Below are positions 50,792 to 60,412 of a stretch of DNA of 64,000 nt, piece after piece (positions within the stretch are counted from its first letter, which is position 1; each line of letters opens with the position of its first letter). The notes below the pieces were generated by a model. The model did not search any database. It saw only the letters and a list, made by a program, of their open reading frames with translations, and was not told the DNA's origin. The translations under genes and the position numbers were made by a program. The DNA comes from Candidatus Acetatifactor stercoripullorum (GTDB taxonomy: Bacteria > Bacillota > Clostridia > Lachnospirales > Lachnospiraceae), in contig DXGH01000051.1 in NCBI GenBank assembly GCA_019114005.1, positions 1-64,000 of the forward strand, in the 5' to 3' direction.

Positions 50792-52276
50792 ATGAATAAT
50801 CTGCCAGAAGTAAAAGTAGGAATTGTTGCGGTGAGCCGGGACTGTTTTCCCGAGAGCCTGTCCGTCAACAGAAGAAAGGCATTGGTAAAGGCTTACGCCG
50901 ATCAGTATGGTATGGAGGGGATTTACGAGTGCCCTGTCTGCATTGTGGAAAGCGAGATTCATATGGTGCAGGCTCTTGAAGATATCAAGGCGGCCGGATG
51001 CAACGCCCTGTGCGTTTATCTTGGAAACTTCGGGCCCGAAATTTCTGAGACACTGCTTGCAAAGCATTTTGACGGTCCGGCTATGTTTATTGCAGCTGCG
51101 GAGGAGACCCAGAACGATCTGGTGGGCGGCCGCGGCGACGCATACTGCGGTATGCTCAATGCAAGCTACAACCTAAAGCTGCGCAATGTAAAAGCTTATA
51201 TTCCTGAAAATCCCGTTGGCACAGCGAAAGAGTGCGCGGACATGATTCATGAATTTCTGCCCATCGCAAGAGCCATCATAGGACTGCATGATTTAAAGAT
51301 CATATCCTTTGGCCCCAGGCCCTTGAATTTCCTTGCCTGCAACGCTCCCATCAAGCCCCTTTATGATCTGGGCGTAGAGATCGAAGAAAACTCCGAGCTG
51401 GATTTGTTTGAGGCCTTCCACAAGCATGATGGAGACGAGAGAATTCCCGCAAAGGTAAAGGAAATGGAGGAAGAGCTGGGCGCAGGCAATTTAAAGCCCG
51501 AGGTACTGCCTAAGCTTGCCCAGTATGAGCTGACTTTGCTTGACTGGGTGGAGGAGCACAGGGGCTATCGCAAATACGTTGCCATTGCCGGAAAATGCTG
51601 GCCTGCATTCCAGACCCAGTTTGGCTTTGTCCCCTGTTATGTGAACAGCCGTCTTACCGGTATGGGCATCCCTGTCTCCTGTGAGGTGGATATTTACGGC
51701 TGCTTAAGCGAATTTATCGGCTCCTGTGTAAGTCAGGATGTGGTAACGCTGTTAGATATTAATAATACCGTTCCCGACGATATGTATGAGGAATCCATCA
51801 AAGGCAAATTCAACTATACGCATAATGACACCTTCATGGGCTTCCACTGCGGCAACACGAACACAAAGAAGCTTACCTCCTGCAGCATGAAGTATCAGAT
51901 GATCATGGCTAGAAATCTTCCCGAGGAGGTGACCCAGGGTACTTTGGAGGGAGATATCATTCCCGGGGATATTACCTTCTACCGCCTGCAGTCCACCGCA
52001 GACTGTAAGCTGAGGGCATACATAGCCCAGGGAGAGGTGCTTCCTGTGGCTACAAAGTCCTTTGGAGGCATCGGTGTGTTTGCGATTCCTGAAATGGGAC
52101 GCTTCTACCGCCATGTGCTTATTGAGAAGAATTACCCTCATCACGGCGCGGTGGCCTTCGGCCATTTTGGAAAGGCTCTCTATGAGGTATTTAAGTATAT
52201 CGGCGTTCCGGTTGAGGATTTGAATTTCAATCAGCCTAAGGGCATGCGGTATCCTACGGAAAATCCTTTCGCATAA
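50792..52276 (+). CDS. L-fucose/L-arabinose isomerase-family protein
   Basis: A 494-residue aldose-ketose isomerase. The N-terminal EVKVGIVAVSRDCFPESLS, the central FGPRPLNFLACNAP, and YVNSRLTGMGIPVSCEVDIYG with GFHCGNT carry the family's manganese-site acidic residues (E/D/H). The C-terminal domain ends HHGAVAFGHFGKALYEVF. It is too diverged to say whether it acts on fucose, arabinose, xylose or another sugar. AGGAGGAATGG precedes the ATG. It ends the operon, followed by a strong terminator. Confidence 0.85.
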   Translation: MNNLPEVKVGIVAVSRDCFPESLSVNRRKALVKAYADQYGMEGIYECPVCIVESEIHMVQALEDIKAAGCNALCVYLGNFGPEISETLLAKHFDGPAMFIAAAEETQNDLVGGRGDAYCGMLNASYNLKLRNVKAYIPENPVGTAKECADMIHEFLPIARAIIGLHDLKIISFGPRPLNFLACNAPIKPLYDLGVEIEENSELDLFEAFHKHDGDERIPAKVKEMEEELGAGNLKPEVLPKLAQYELTLLDWVEEHRGYRKYVAIAGKCWPAFQTQFGFVPCYVNSRLTGMGIPVSCEVDIYGCLSEFIGSCVSQDVVTLLDINNTVPDDMYEESIKGKFNYTHNDTFMGFHCGNTNTKKLTSCSMKYQMIMARNLPEEVTQGTLEGDIIPGDITFYRLQSTADCKLRAYIAQGEVLPVATKSFGGIGVFAIPEMGRFYRHVLIEKNYPHHGAVAFGHFGKALYEVFKYIGVPVEDLNFNQPKGMRYPTENPFA

Positions 52277-52281
52277 GAAAG

Positions 52282-52324
52282 AAACTTCGTGGAGGTTTTA
52301 TGATGCTTCCACGAAGTTTTTTTT
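52282..52324 (+). terminator. Terminator of the sugar operon
   Basis: AAACTTCGTGGA (52282-52293) pairs perfectly with TCCACGAAGTTT (52308-52319) over a 14-nt loop, continuing into a T8 run. Confidence 0.92.
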
Positions 52325-52473
52325 CTGTAAAAATCACAGCAAAATACTACATAAAACAGACTGATTTTGGCAAAAAAACACATTGCAGTTTTCCCTTGCT
52401 GCGTTTATACTCTGATACGCAATCAAGAAGAGCTGCCGGTTTTGTAATCCGGCTTTTGGGAGGAAGAAGTGTT

Positions 52474-53829
52474 ATGACGAAGGATATGACAAAGGGAACG
52501 CCCATGAAATTGATACTGGGATTTTCCGTGCCCCTGTTGTTTGGGTTTTTGTTTCAGCAGTTTTATAATCTGGTGGATACAGTGATCGTCGGGAAATTTC
52601 TGGGTGTGGATAATCTGGCAGCGGTTGGCTCCACCGGCTCTGTGAACTTTTTGGTGATCGGCTTCTGTATGGGGGTGTGCAATGGATTTTCCATTCCGGT
52701 TTCTCACAAATTCGGTGCGGGAGACTACACGGGAATGCGCAGGTATGTGGCTAACTGCATGTGGCTGGGCATAGGCTTTGCGGCGGTGATGACTGTGGTC
52801 ACCACGGTTTTCTGCCGGGATATTCTGGTGCTTATGAAAACCCCGGAGAATATTCTGGATGGGGCGTATGCCTATATCTGGGTGATCTTTCTGGGCATTC
52901 CCACCACCTTTTTATATAACATTGTCTCCGGCGTCATCCGGGCGCTGGGAGACAGTAAGACGCCGGTTATTTTTCTGGTGCTGTCCTCCATTGTGAACGT
53001 GGCGCTGGATCTTTATTTTATTATCAATCTGCATATGGGAGTGGCGGGAGCAGCCTGGGCCACTGTGATTGCCCAGGGAGTTTCCGGCGTAAGCTGCCTT
53101 ATTTTTATGATTAAGAAATTTGAAATTCTGCGCATCAGAAAGGGAGAGTGGGCTGCGGACTCCCATATGATGGGGGTGCTGTGCGGCATGGGAATTCCCA
53201 TGGGGCTGCAGTATTCCATCACAGCCATCGGCAGCGTTGTGCTTCAGGCGGCGGCTAACACCCTGGGGTCAGGGGCCGTTGCCGCTATGACGGCTGCAGG
53301 CCGTATCGGTAACTTTCTCGCATGCCCCTTTGACGCTATGGGCTCCACCATGGCTACCTACGGGGGACAGAATGTGGGGGCCGGAAGGCTGGAGCGTCTG
53401 GGACAGGGACTTAAGTCCTGTGTGCTTCTGGGCGCGGGCTATTCGGTGATTGCCTTTGTCATCAGCATTTTCTTAGGCCGTCCTCTTGCAGTTTTATTTA
53501 TGGATGGTTCGGAAACCGCCATCATTGCCGATGTCAGGCTGTTTCTTCTTTTGAACACGCTGTTTTATTTTCCGCTGGCGCTGGTGAATATCATCCGGTT
53601 TTTGATACAGGGCATGGGATTTCCCAAATTTGCCATTCTGGCGGGAGTTTTTGAGATGATTGCCAGAGCGGCGGCAGGCTTTCTTTTGGTTCCTGTGCTG
53701 GGCTTTACCGGGGTATGCCTGGGAAGCCCTATTGCATGGATTATGGCGGACGCCTTTTTAATTCCGGCCTACTTCCATGTGAGCAGGAAGCTGCAGAGGA
53801 AATTCGAGCCGGCTGGCGCCGCCGCATAA
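52474..53829 (+). CDS. MATE-family efflux transporter
   Basis: A 451-residue membrane protein with about 12 spans in two related halves. MTKGTPMKLILGFSVPLLFGF and QQFYNLVDTVIVGKFLG are typical of the Clostridium-type MATE group, and IRALGDSKTPVIFLVLSSIVN marks the centre of the first half. It exports cationic drugs or dyes using Na+ or H+. ATG 52474 is chosen because GGGAGGAAG lies upstream; the frame before it is non-coding in character. It is convergent with an ArsR-headed regulator. Confidence 0.92.
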   Translation: MTKDMTKGTPMKLILGFSVPLLFGFLFQQFYNLVDTVIVGKFLGVDNLAAVGSTGSVNFLVIGFCMGVCNGFSIPVSHKFGAGDYTGMRRYVANCMWLGIGFAAVMTVVTTVFCRDILVLMKTPENILDGAYAYIWVIFLGIPTTFLYNIVSGVIRALGDSKTPVIFLVLSSIVNVALDLYFIINLHMGVAGAAWATVIAQGVSGVSCLIFMIKKFEILRIRKGEWAADSHMMGVLCGMGIPMGLQYSITAIGSVVLQAAANTLGSGAVAAMTAAGRIGNFLACPFDAMGSTMATYGGQNVGAGRLERLGQGLKSCVLLGAGYSVIAFVISIFLGRPLAVLFMDGSETAIIADVRLFLLLNTLFYFPLALVNIIRFLIQGMGFPKFAILAGVFEMIARAAAGFLLVPVLGFTGVCLGSPIAWIMADAFLIPAYFHVSRKLQRKFEPAGAAA

Positions 53830-53845
53830 TGACACAGTGGGAAAA

Positions 53846-54757
53846 TCAGGTATAGAAGGCCTTTACACGGATGGCCTGATTGTAGTCTCCAAACTGTTCT
53901 CCGAAAAGGGTGCAGCCGCCGCAGTTTAAGGTGTCTCTGGGAACCTCAATGCGAAGGGTAATCAGGCTGTTGTAGTCGATGTGCAGATCCTCTGTGGTGA
54001 CGCCCGACAGCTTCTGGCCGCCGTCCATAAAGGTGCCTTCTCTGCTGATGATCAGGTTTTTCAAAAGGCCGTACTGGTTTAAGGAGGAAGGCCACCAGGA
54101 GGGAGAAACATAGCCCCGTCTGGCTCCATAGTCCCCGGGGCTGATCCATACGCCCAGAGGGATGCCGTTTATGGAAAAATGGATATCTGAGGGATAATCC
54201 TCGTTAAAGCCCGGGCACTCGGAGGAAATTTCAAAGGAAATTTCCAGCCGCTCCAGCTTCTGCCCCGGCTGCAGATGGTTGGGGAGAAGGTATTCCACAT
54301 AGCCGCTTGCAAACCACAAAATTTCCGCCTCGAAATGCTCCGGGAAGGTAAAGGCCCTTACATCGTCCAGGGCGCCGATGATGCCCTGACAGGTGGCAAG
54401 GCCGCAGGTGGGAGCAATACCAAAGGAGGTAAAGCAGCCCACGCGGATGTCGTCCTGATAATAGAGCTCCTCTCTGCGGCTTTGAGCCATGTCGATCACC
54501 AGACGGTCAAAGCAGGGGCTGACCAGCTTTGCGCTGCCCCGCCGTCCCGGGGCAGCGTCAATACGCACCAGCCCGGCCTGGGCAAGCTTGGCTACGTGCA
54601 GGGAGACAGCGCTGTTGGTAAGCCCCAGGGCTTTGGCCAGCTGATCCATGCTCTGCCCAGGCGTATTATAGAGTAATTTTAGAATTTCTACCCGCATGGG
54701 AGCGTTCAAAGCTGCGATGACATTTTTTGCTTCCTCCAGAGAAGATAAGTATAACAT
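53846..54757 (-). CDS. ArsR-type winged-helix regulator with a C-terminal ligand domain
   Basis: A 303-residue protein. An N-terminal ArsR-like helix-turn-helix (about 15-75; MDQLAKALGLTNSAVSLHVAKL) is fused to a 220-residue beta-rich domain with no recognisable metal-binding motif. That domain has SCECPGF-like and LNCGGCTLFGE cysteines near the C-terminus. Ligand unknown. A promoter-like TATACT lies about 45 bp before the start, so it can be transcribed alone as well as from the serine-hydrolase gene 74 bp upstream. Confidence 0.75.
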   Translation of the reverse strand: MLYLSSLEEAKNVIAALNAPMRVEILKLLYNTPGQSMDQLAKALGLTNSAVSLHVAKLAQAGLVRIDAAPGRRGSAKLVSPCFDRLVIDMAQSRREELYYQDDIRVGCFTSFGIAPTCGLATCQGIIGALDDVRAFTFPEHFEAEILWFASGYVEYLLPNHLQPGQKLERLEISFEISSECPGFNEDYPSDIHFSINGIPLGVWISPGDYGARRGYVSPSWWPSSLNQYGLLKNLIISREGTFMDGGQKLSGVTTEDLHIDYNSLITLRIEVPRDTLNCGGCTLFGEQFGDYNQAIRVKAFYT

Positions 54758-54831
54758 GGCAAAACCTCCCTTTTCCTGTCAACCAGTATACAATATTTTT
54801 ATCTTCTGCAAAAGGAGATTCTCGATAAATC

Positions 54832-56007
54832 TTAGAAAATTCCCTCGTATGCCAGATCACGCAGCTTAGGGTGAATTTCGCTGTAAACCTTGGGAAAGCC
54901 CAGAATGTGCTGCACATAAAAGATACTGATGTGGTTTACAGGATCCGCCAATGCGAAGGCTCCGGCAGCGCCGTCCCAGCCGAATTCCCCTAAAGGAGAG
55001 CGGGAGCAGGAGGAATCAATCAGCACACGCACGCCAAGTCCGTAGCCATAGCCCTTTTTCCCTGTGGCCTGGAAATCCTCCAGCATCTTTCCTGTAATAT
55101 AATTGGTGGAAAGAAGGGAGAGGGTTCCGGGAGAGAGGAGGCGGTATCCGTTTGCCGCCTTTCCGCCGCCGCAGAGAGCGTCCAGGAAAACACTGTAATC
55201 ATCTACGGAACCGATCAGTCCTGCACCGCCGCTTTCATAATTCTGGGTCAGCTGGAAGCGGGAGGCCATTTCCTGGGAGGCGGGAGAAAATCTGCCCGTA
55301 TCAAAATCTGCCGCATAGAGTGCGGAAAGCCTTTGCTCTTCTTTAGGTCCCACGTGAAAAGTAAAATCCTTAAGCTCCAGGGGATCAAAAATATATTTGT
55401 GCAGATATTGGCTAAACGGCATATCCGATACAGCCTCCACGACACCGGCCAGCACATCGTGGGCCAGGCTGTATCCCCAGCGGGTCTGGGGCTCATAAAT
55501 CAGGGGCATCTGCGCCATAGCGGAGATAACCTCCCTGGTGGAGGCCTTGTCATTGCTGGCCTTTTTGATCTCCCGAAGGGGGGCTGCTTCCGTATCGTAG
55601 GAGAGTCCGGCAGTCATGGTCAGCAGGTCGATAATGCGGATACAGCCGTGCATCAGATGACATTTGGTATTTTCATTGGGCCACTCAATGGGAAAGTGAT
55701 CCAGCTCAAATTGGTCTGCCGCCTTAAGATTGGTAAATTCCGGGAGAAATCTGCGCACATCATCATACAGATCCAATTTTTTTCTTTCCATCAGCTGAAG
55801 CACTGCCGTAGCAGTAATGACCTTTGTGGCAGAATAAAGGCGGTACAAATCCTGATCAGAGACGGGAAACTGACCCGCGTAATCGCGGCAGCCTGTCATA
55901 TGGCGGTAGACCACCTGATGATCCTTTGTGATTTTGCAGTCTGTGGCGGGAATGCCGTAGACCTCCTGTAAAGAGTCCTGAAATGCTTCGAGCTTGTTGA
56001 AATTCAT
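54832..56007 (-). CDS. Serine beta-lactamase-fold hydrolase
   Basis: A 391-residue protein of the class-C beta-lactamase/esterase family. The SxxK motif is SATK (nucleophile S59) in YRLYSATKVITATAVLQL. The YSLAHDVLAGVVEA region supplies the Tyr-x-Asn-like element. No signal peptide is visible, so it is likely cytosolic and an esterase or D-amino-acid hydrolase rather than an antibiotic-resistance enzyme. ATG 56007 is preferred to 56016 because GAAAGGA lies directly against the latter. Confidence 0.85.
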   Translation of the reverse strand: MNFNKLEAFQDSLQEVYGIPATDCKITKDHQVVYRHMTGCRDYAGQFPVSDQDLYRLYSATKVITATAVLQLMERKKLDLYDDVRRFLPEFTNLKAADQFELDHFPIEWPNENTKCHLMHGCIRIIDLLTMTAGLSYDTEAAPLREIKKASNDKASTREVISAMAQMPLIYEPQTRWGYSLAHDVLAGVVEAVSDMPFSQYLHKYIFDPLELKDFTFHVGPKEEQRLSALYAADFDTGRFSPASQEMASRFQLTQNYESGGAGLIGSVDDYSVFLDALCGGGKAANGYRLLSPGTLSLLSTNYITGKMLEDFQATGKKGYGYGLGVRVLIDSSCSRSPLGEFGWDGAAGAFALADPVNHISIFYVQHILGFPKVYSEIHPKLRDLAYEGIF

Positions 56008-56121
56008 AAGATTCATCCTTTCTTTTGTGTAATAGGTTATTTGACTTTTGTCTATTGGACAGCTACAATAATATTATTGTAGGAATTGTAAGGCTTCTCT
56101 TTCGGCACACGGGGTATAGGC

Positions 56122-57909
56122 ATGATAAAGTTTAAGGCGTCCAGGGCAGCGGCCAAGGCTGCGGAAAAAAGCGGTTTGTCTCAAAAAAAATATTCCTTCA
56201 AGCATTTATTGGGCGTTTATTTTGTCCTGTTAATGCTGATTATCCTATGCAGCTTGACGGCAGTGCTGGCCTATGCCATATACGGCGGCCTGCGGCAGAT
56301 GCGGACTGCTAACAATGCGGTGCTGAATGTCTATCTTTCGGAGCTGCAAAAGGAGATGGAAGACCTGACGGCCTTTTGCCAGGAGCTTTATGCCGACAAT
56401 TACAGCTTTGAGATATTGGCAAGGGGACGTTATCAAAGCGGCAGGAAACCGGAGTATGAATACGAGCTGCGCAACATGGTAAATAATGCCGTGCCGTATT
56501 ATGGGGCCATTCTGATTTTTGACCAAAAGGGGGATATTTCCATCACCCGCTTTGGCGCCGGCTATGGGCCGGAGGAAACCCTGGAGTGCAATGAATTAAA
56601 GGACCGCATCAAGCAATATTGGCGGGACTGTGACAATAGCCGGCTCTTTCAATGGCAGGCATATGTTGATCAGGATCGTACCTTTTTGATGAGCGCCTAT
56701 CGCTTGGAGGATCTGTATTTGTGCTCCCTGATTGATCTGGACAGGTTTGTCCTGCAAAGCAGGGCGGCTGAGGACAGCAGCCAGTTTCAAGTGTTTTTCT
56801 ACAGCGAAACACAGGAGCTGCCGGGAAACGGCCGGCTGGAGCAGCTTGGCATTTTGCAGGAGGCGCAGAGCGGCCAGAGGGAGATGCTGCTTTCTTTAAA
56901 GGAGAGCTATCTGGTTGACACCCAGGCGCTGGACCAGACCCCCCTGCGTATCTGCTGCGTTGTGCCGGTTCAGTATTTATGGAGCCTGTCCCAGTTTTCG
57001 CTGCTTGTGATTCTGGGGGCGGGAGCCATTGTTTTTGCCCTGATTCTTATCATGTTTTTTTCCTTTCGCAAAATTCTGGTTTACCCGCTGGACAGACTGG
57101 CTTCGGCTTCGGAGCTTTTGGAGCAGAAGAGCCAGGCGGGGCGGCCGCCGGCTTATACCGGTGAAAGCAAGATTGAAGAGCTTCAGAAAATCAATGAAGC
57201 GATAAAGCGCCTGGTGGAACAAAAGGTATCTCTGGAACAGGAAAACCTGACCAGACAGCAGGAAAAGCAGCATGCCCAGCTGCAGTATTATCAGCTGCAG
57301 ACCCAGCCCCATTTCTATATAAATTGTTTGAAAAGCCTGTATAATATGCTGGAAAATCAGGAGTATGGAAGGATGCAGAGAATGATCCTTGCATTCTCCA
57401 GCCACCTGAGATATATATTTCATAACACCCTGTCTCTGGTAACCCTGAGGGAGGAGCTGGAGGAGGTCAATCATTATTACAGCATTGTGCTTTTGGACCG
57501 TTCCAAGCCCATCATTCTTACCCAGAAGGTAGAGGAGTCGCTTTTGGAGGAAAAGGTTCCGCCGCTCTTGATTCAGACGTTTCTGGAAAACGCGGTAAAA
57601 TACAACGGGCGCAATGATGAAATTCTGCGCTTTTTGATCCAGATTGATGCTGTCACATGGGAGGAAAAGCCTTATATGAGAATCCGTTTAAGCGACAACG
57701 GCGTGGGCTACAGTAAGGAGGTGCTGGAGAAAATCAACAGCAGACAGGAACCTTACGGCAGACAGCATGTGGGAATTGCCAACCTGAAAAAAAGGTTAGC
57801 GCTCATTTATCAGACGGATTTTCAAATCATTTTTTACAATGAGGCCAAAGGAGGGGCCTGTGTGTTCTTGTGTCTTCCCCTTGACAGGAAGGCGCTTGTG
57901 GAGGAGTAA
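56122..57909 (+). CDS. YesM-type sensor histidine kinase
   Basis: A 595-residue membrane kinase. TM1 is at about 32-55, a large extracellular sensor at 60-285, TM2 at about 292-312, then a HAMP-like linker and a short His_kinase domain (PF06580) with phosphoacceptor H397 in TQPHFYINCL and an HATPase domain (PLLIQTFLENAVKYNG, SDNGVGYS). This class partners with YesN-type AraC regulators and senses oligosaccharides, often with a binding protein. The partner gene follows after 5 nt. Confidence 0.93.
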   Translation: MIKFKASRAAAKAAEKSGLSQKKYSFKHLLGVYFVLLMLIILCSLTAVLAYAIYGGLRQMRTANNAVLNVYLSELQKEMEDLTAFCQELYADNYSFEILARGRYQSGRKPEYEYELRNMVNNAVPYYGAILIFDQKGDISITRFGAGYGPEETLECNELKDRIKQYWRDCDNSRLFQWQAYVDQDRTFLMSAYRLEDLYLCSLIDLDRFVLQSRAAEDSSQFQVFFYSETQELPGNGRLEQLGILQEAQSGQREMLLSLKESYLVDTQALDQTPLRICCVVPVQYLWSLSQFSLLVILGAGAIVFALILIMFFSFRKILVYPLDRLASASELLEQKSQAGRPPAYTGESKIEELQKINEAIKRLVEQKVSLEQENLTRQQEKQHAQLQYYQLQTQPHFYINCLKSLYNMLENQEYGRMQRMILAFSSHLRYIFHNTLSLVTLREELEEVNHYYSIVLLDRSKPIILTQKVEESLLEEKVPPLLIQTFLENAVKYNGRNDEILRFLIQIDAVTWEEKPYMRIRLSDNGVGYSKEVLEKINSRQEPYGRQHVGIANLKKRLALIYQTDFQIIFYNEAKGGACVFLCLPLDRKALVEE

Positions 57910-57914
57910 ATGCT

Positions 57915-59504
57915 ATGAACCTACTGCTGATTGACGATCAAATTTCTGTGGTCAGGGGAATCGAAAAGGGGATTCGCTTTCAGGAGCTGAAAATTGACCA
58001 GGTCTATACCGCCAACAGCGCCGCACAGGCAAGGGAAATTTTGCTGCACAATGAAATCAGCATTATGCTTTGCGACATTGAAATGCCGGAAGAAAACGGA
58101 CTGCAGCTAAACCAGTGGGTTATGGAGAACATGCCGGGCATCGTCAGGATTCTTTTAACCTCTCATGCGGATTTTGCCTATGCCAAGGAAAGCCTGCGCC
58201 TGGGCTGCTTTGACTATATTGTGCAGCCTGCGCCCTATGATGAAATTGCAGACTGCATAAGAAGGGCGGTTCATAAGCTGGAGGCAGAGCAAAGGAAAAA
58301 GAAGCTCTATGATTACGGCATGATCTATGAAAAATACAAGCCTGAAATGAGCGACCGGATTGTTATGAATTTATATTCTGACAATCAGGAGAATGTAAAG
58401 CAATCACTGCTTGCTTTGGAGCAGATGGGGTATGATCTTCGAAAACAGTCTCCTATCCGCATCCTGATTGTGGACATTTTTTCCTATAGCAAGGCGACAC
58501 AGTCTGTTCTGTTCGACATATCGATCCGCTACAGTCTGATAGGCAGCCTGCGTGCGGGAAAGATAGAGGAACCCATTGAAGCATTGATTACAATGAACCG
58601 ATTCCGTCAGTTTGTGATTTTACTCTTCTGTAATGATGAATCCCTCCTTTCCTGTACAAGTGAAAACTATCAAAGGTTTTATGACACACTGAACGATTCC
58701 CTGAACACGGACATTGCCTGCTATGTAGGAGAATATTCGGTGTTTTCAGGGCTGCGCGCTGAGCTGGGCAGAATCCATGAATTTATCAATAATAACGTAA
58801 GTAAAAGGCCTGGCCTTTATATGACGGAGGAAAATCATTTTTCCCAGGAATCCCTGGATATCTCCGAAAATAGAAAGCGGTGGCAGCGCCTTTTGAAGGA
58901 GAATCAGTTAGAAAAGGTAAGGGATAGTGTTCTTTCCTACCTTGATTTTATCGTATCTGTCAACAAAACAAACTTTAGCGGGCTCTGTGAGCTGCACCAG
59001 CAGCTGACCCAGATGTTCTTTAACTGTGCTTATGACAACCAGATTGACATCATGGATCTGTTTACGGACGACTATGGATACAACGATTACATGGACGCGT
59101 TTAAGGATGTGGAGTCCCTGCGCTTCATGGTCTGCTTTATCACAAAGGCTCTGCAGTCCGGCGGCGCCTGCGCTCTGGCCAAGGATGATATCCAAAAAGC
59201 CAAAATGTATATATTGGATCATATTTCAAACAACCTGTCCGTAAAAGAGGTGGCGGAATATGTCCATTTGAGTCCGGAATATTTTACAAAGCTTTTTAAG
59301 AAGGAGACCGGACAGAACATAAAAACCTATATCATGCAGCAGAAGGTGGAGGTCGCCAAGGATTTGCTGGATCATTCGGAAATCCCCGTAAGTCTGGTTG
59401 CCCTGGAGCTGGGGTATTCAAATTTTTCCCACTTTACCCAGATGTTCAAAAAATTTGAAAACATGACGCCCTCCGAGTACCGGAAGAAAAAACCGGAAGC
59501 CTAA
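57915..59504 (+). CDS. YesN-type response regulator with AraC output
   Basis: A 529-residue regulator. An N-terminal receiver domain has phosphoacceptor D54 (MLCDIEMPEENG). A long middle region follows, and a C-terminal AraC double helix-turn-helix (about 425-525; VKEVAEYVHLSPEYFTKLF and PVSLVALELGYSNFSHFTQMF) completes it. It most likely activates the convergent or nearby carbohydrate genes (59501-64000) when the kinase detects the substrate. Its 3' end overlaps the deacetylase gene by 4 nt. Confidence 0.93.
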   Translation: MNLLLIDDQISVVRGIEKGIRFQELKIDQVYTANSAAQAREILLHNEISIMLCDIEMPEENGLQLNQWVMENMPGIVRILLTSHADFAYAKESLRLGCFDYIVQPAPYDEIADCIRRAVHKLEAEQRKKKLYDYGMIYEKYKPEMSDRIVMNLYSDNQENVKQSLLALEQMGYDLRKQSPIRILIVDIFSYSKATQSVLFDISIRYSLIGSLRAGKIEEPIEALITMNRFRQFVILLFCNDESLLSCTSENYQRFYDTLNDSLNTDIACYVGEYSVFSGLRAELGRIHEFINNNVSKRPGLYMTEENHFSQESLDISENRKRWQRLLKENQLEKVRDSVLSYLDFIVSVNKTNFSGLCELHQQLTQMFFNCAYDNQIDIMDLFTDDYGYNDYMDAFKDVESLRFMVCFITKALQSGGACALAKDDIQKAKMYILDHISNNLSVKEVAEYVHLSPEYFTKLFKKETGQNIKTYIMQQKVEVAKDLLDHSEIPVSLVALELGYSNFSHFTQMFKKFENMTPSEYRKKKPEA

Positions 59505-60382
59505 ACCTCCAGGGGCGGCAGAAGCTCTGCATACTGACCGGGAGATACCTTCACTGTCTGAGAGCAGAACATTCCCCCAAGCCACACCGGGACGGCGGAG
59601 GGATTGTACACAAATCTGCTGTCCGCAGAAAAAACCAGGCGCTTGTAGGCGGTAACGTAGGAGCAAATTTCCCCGTTGGAGGCGTACCATACATCCTCAT
59701 GACCGGAAACCTTCTGCAGAAAGGTCTCCATCCGGTTCCAGTTGTCATTCTGGTCAAATTCATAGCTGTGGCCCCACACATAAAAAAGCTTGGCCGGGCT
59801 GAAAAAGGAAAAATAATTTTCATCTGACAAAAAGCTGTCCGCCAGGGGAAAAAGCTGTTTGTCGTCGTGATGGCAGGTGGGATCCCACATAAGGAAATCC
59901 TCCGGGATATCAAAGGAGTGCGTGGAGCGGATGGTGCGGCCATAGGAAATGCCGCAGGAAACCAAAGCCCTTCGTATGGTGTCGTTTACGGCTCCGAAGG
60001 CGTAGGCAAACCCGGTGAGGGGCTTTTGAAAAATGGATTCCAGCTGTGTTCTGCAGCTTAAGATTTCCTGTGCGCATCTTCCTGCATCCATGCCGTACAT
60101 ACAGCAGTGGAGCTGGCCGTGGGAAGCGGGCTCATGCCCCTTGTACACGGCAGGAAGCTCTTCTTTTGGAAGCTTGTCATGGCTGGCCTTTTTTTCTCCC
60201 GTCTCTACGGTGCCTCTGATTCCAAGGAGCCCGGCGTTTAGATTGAAGGTGGCTTTTACTCCGTAACGATTGAAAAGCTCTATCAGCCGCAGATCCTGGC
60301 TTACCCCATCGTCATAGCTGAAAGTCACAGCTTTGGTCCGGCCCTCCGGCCAGAACATTCTGTCATTGATCTGAAAACTCAT
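59501..60382 (-). CDS. Polysaccharide deacetylase-family (CE4-like) protein
   Basis: A 293-residue protein with no signal peptide. The metal and catalytic motif is TFSYDDGVSQD (adjacent aspartates), and SHGQLHCCMYGMD offers the HxxxH pair of the NodB fold. The family removes acetyl groups or hydrolyses related amides from sugars. GGAGGTC is 12-13 nt before ATG 60382; a longer start at 60403 is possible. It is downstream of the esterase, 30 nt away, in the sugar locus. Confidence 0.82.
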   Translation of the reverse strand: MSFQINDRMFWPEGRTKAVTFSYDDGVSQDLRLIELFNRYGVKATFNLNAGLLGIRGTVETGEKKASHDKLPKEELPAVYKGHEPASHGQLHCCMYGMDAGRCAQEILSCRTQLESIFQKPLTGFAYAFGAVNDTIRRALVSCGISYGRTIRSTHSFDIPEDFLMWDPTCHHDDKQLFPLADSFLSDENYFSFFSPAKLFYVWGHSYEFDQNDNWNRMETFLQKVSGHEDVWYASNGEICSYVTAYKRLVFSADSRFVYNPSAVPVWLGGMFCSQTVKVSPGQYAELLPPLEV

Positions 60383-60412
60383 TTTAATCTTTCTGACCTC
60401 CATTTTTTTATT

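Noticed and set aside
52433-52457. Terminator in front of the MATE gene
   Set aside because: GCCGG/CCGGC is only five base pairs with CTTTTGG after it, too weak for a confident terminator.
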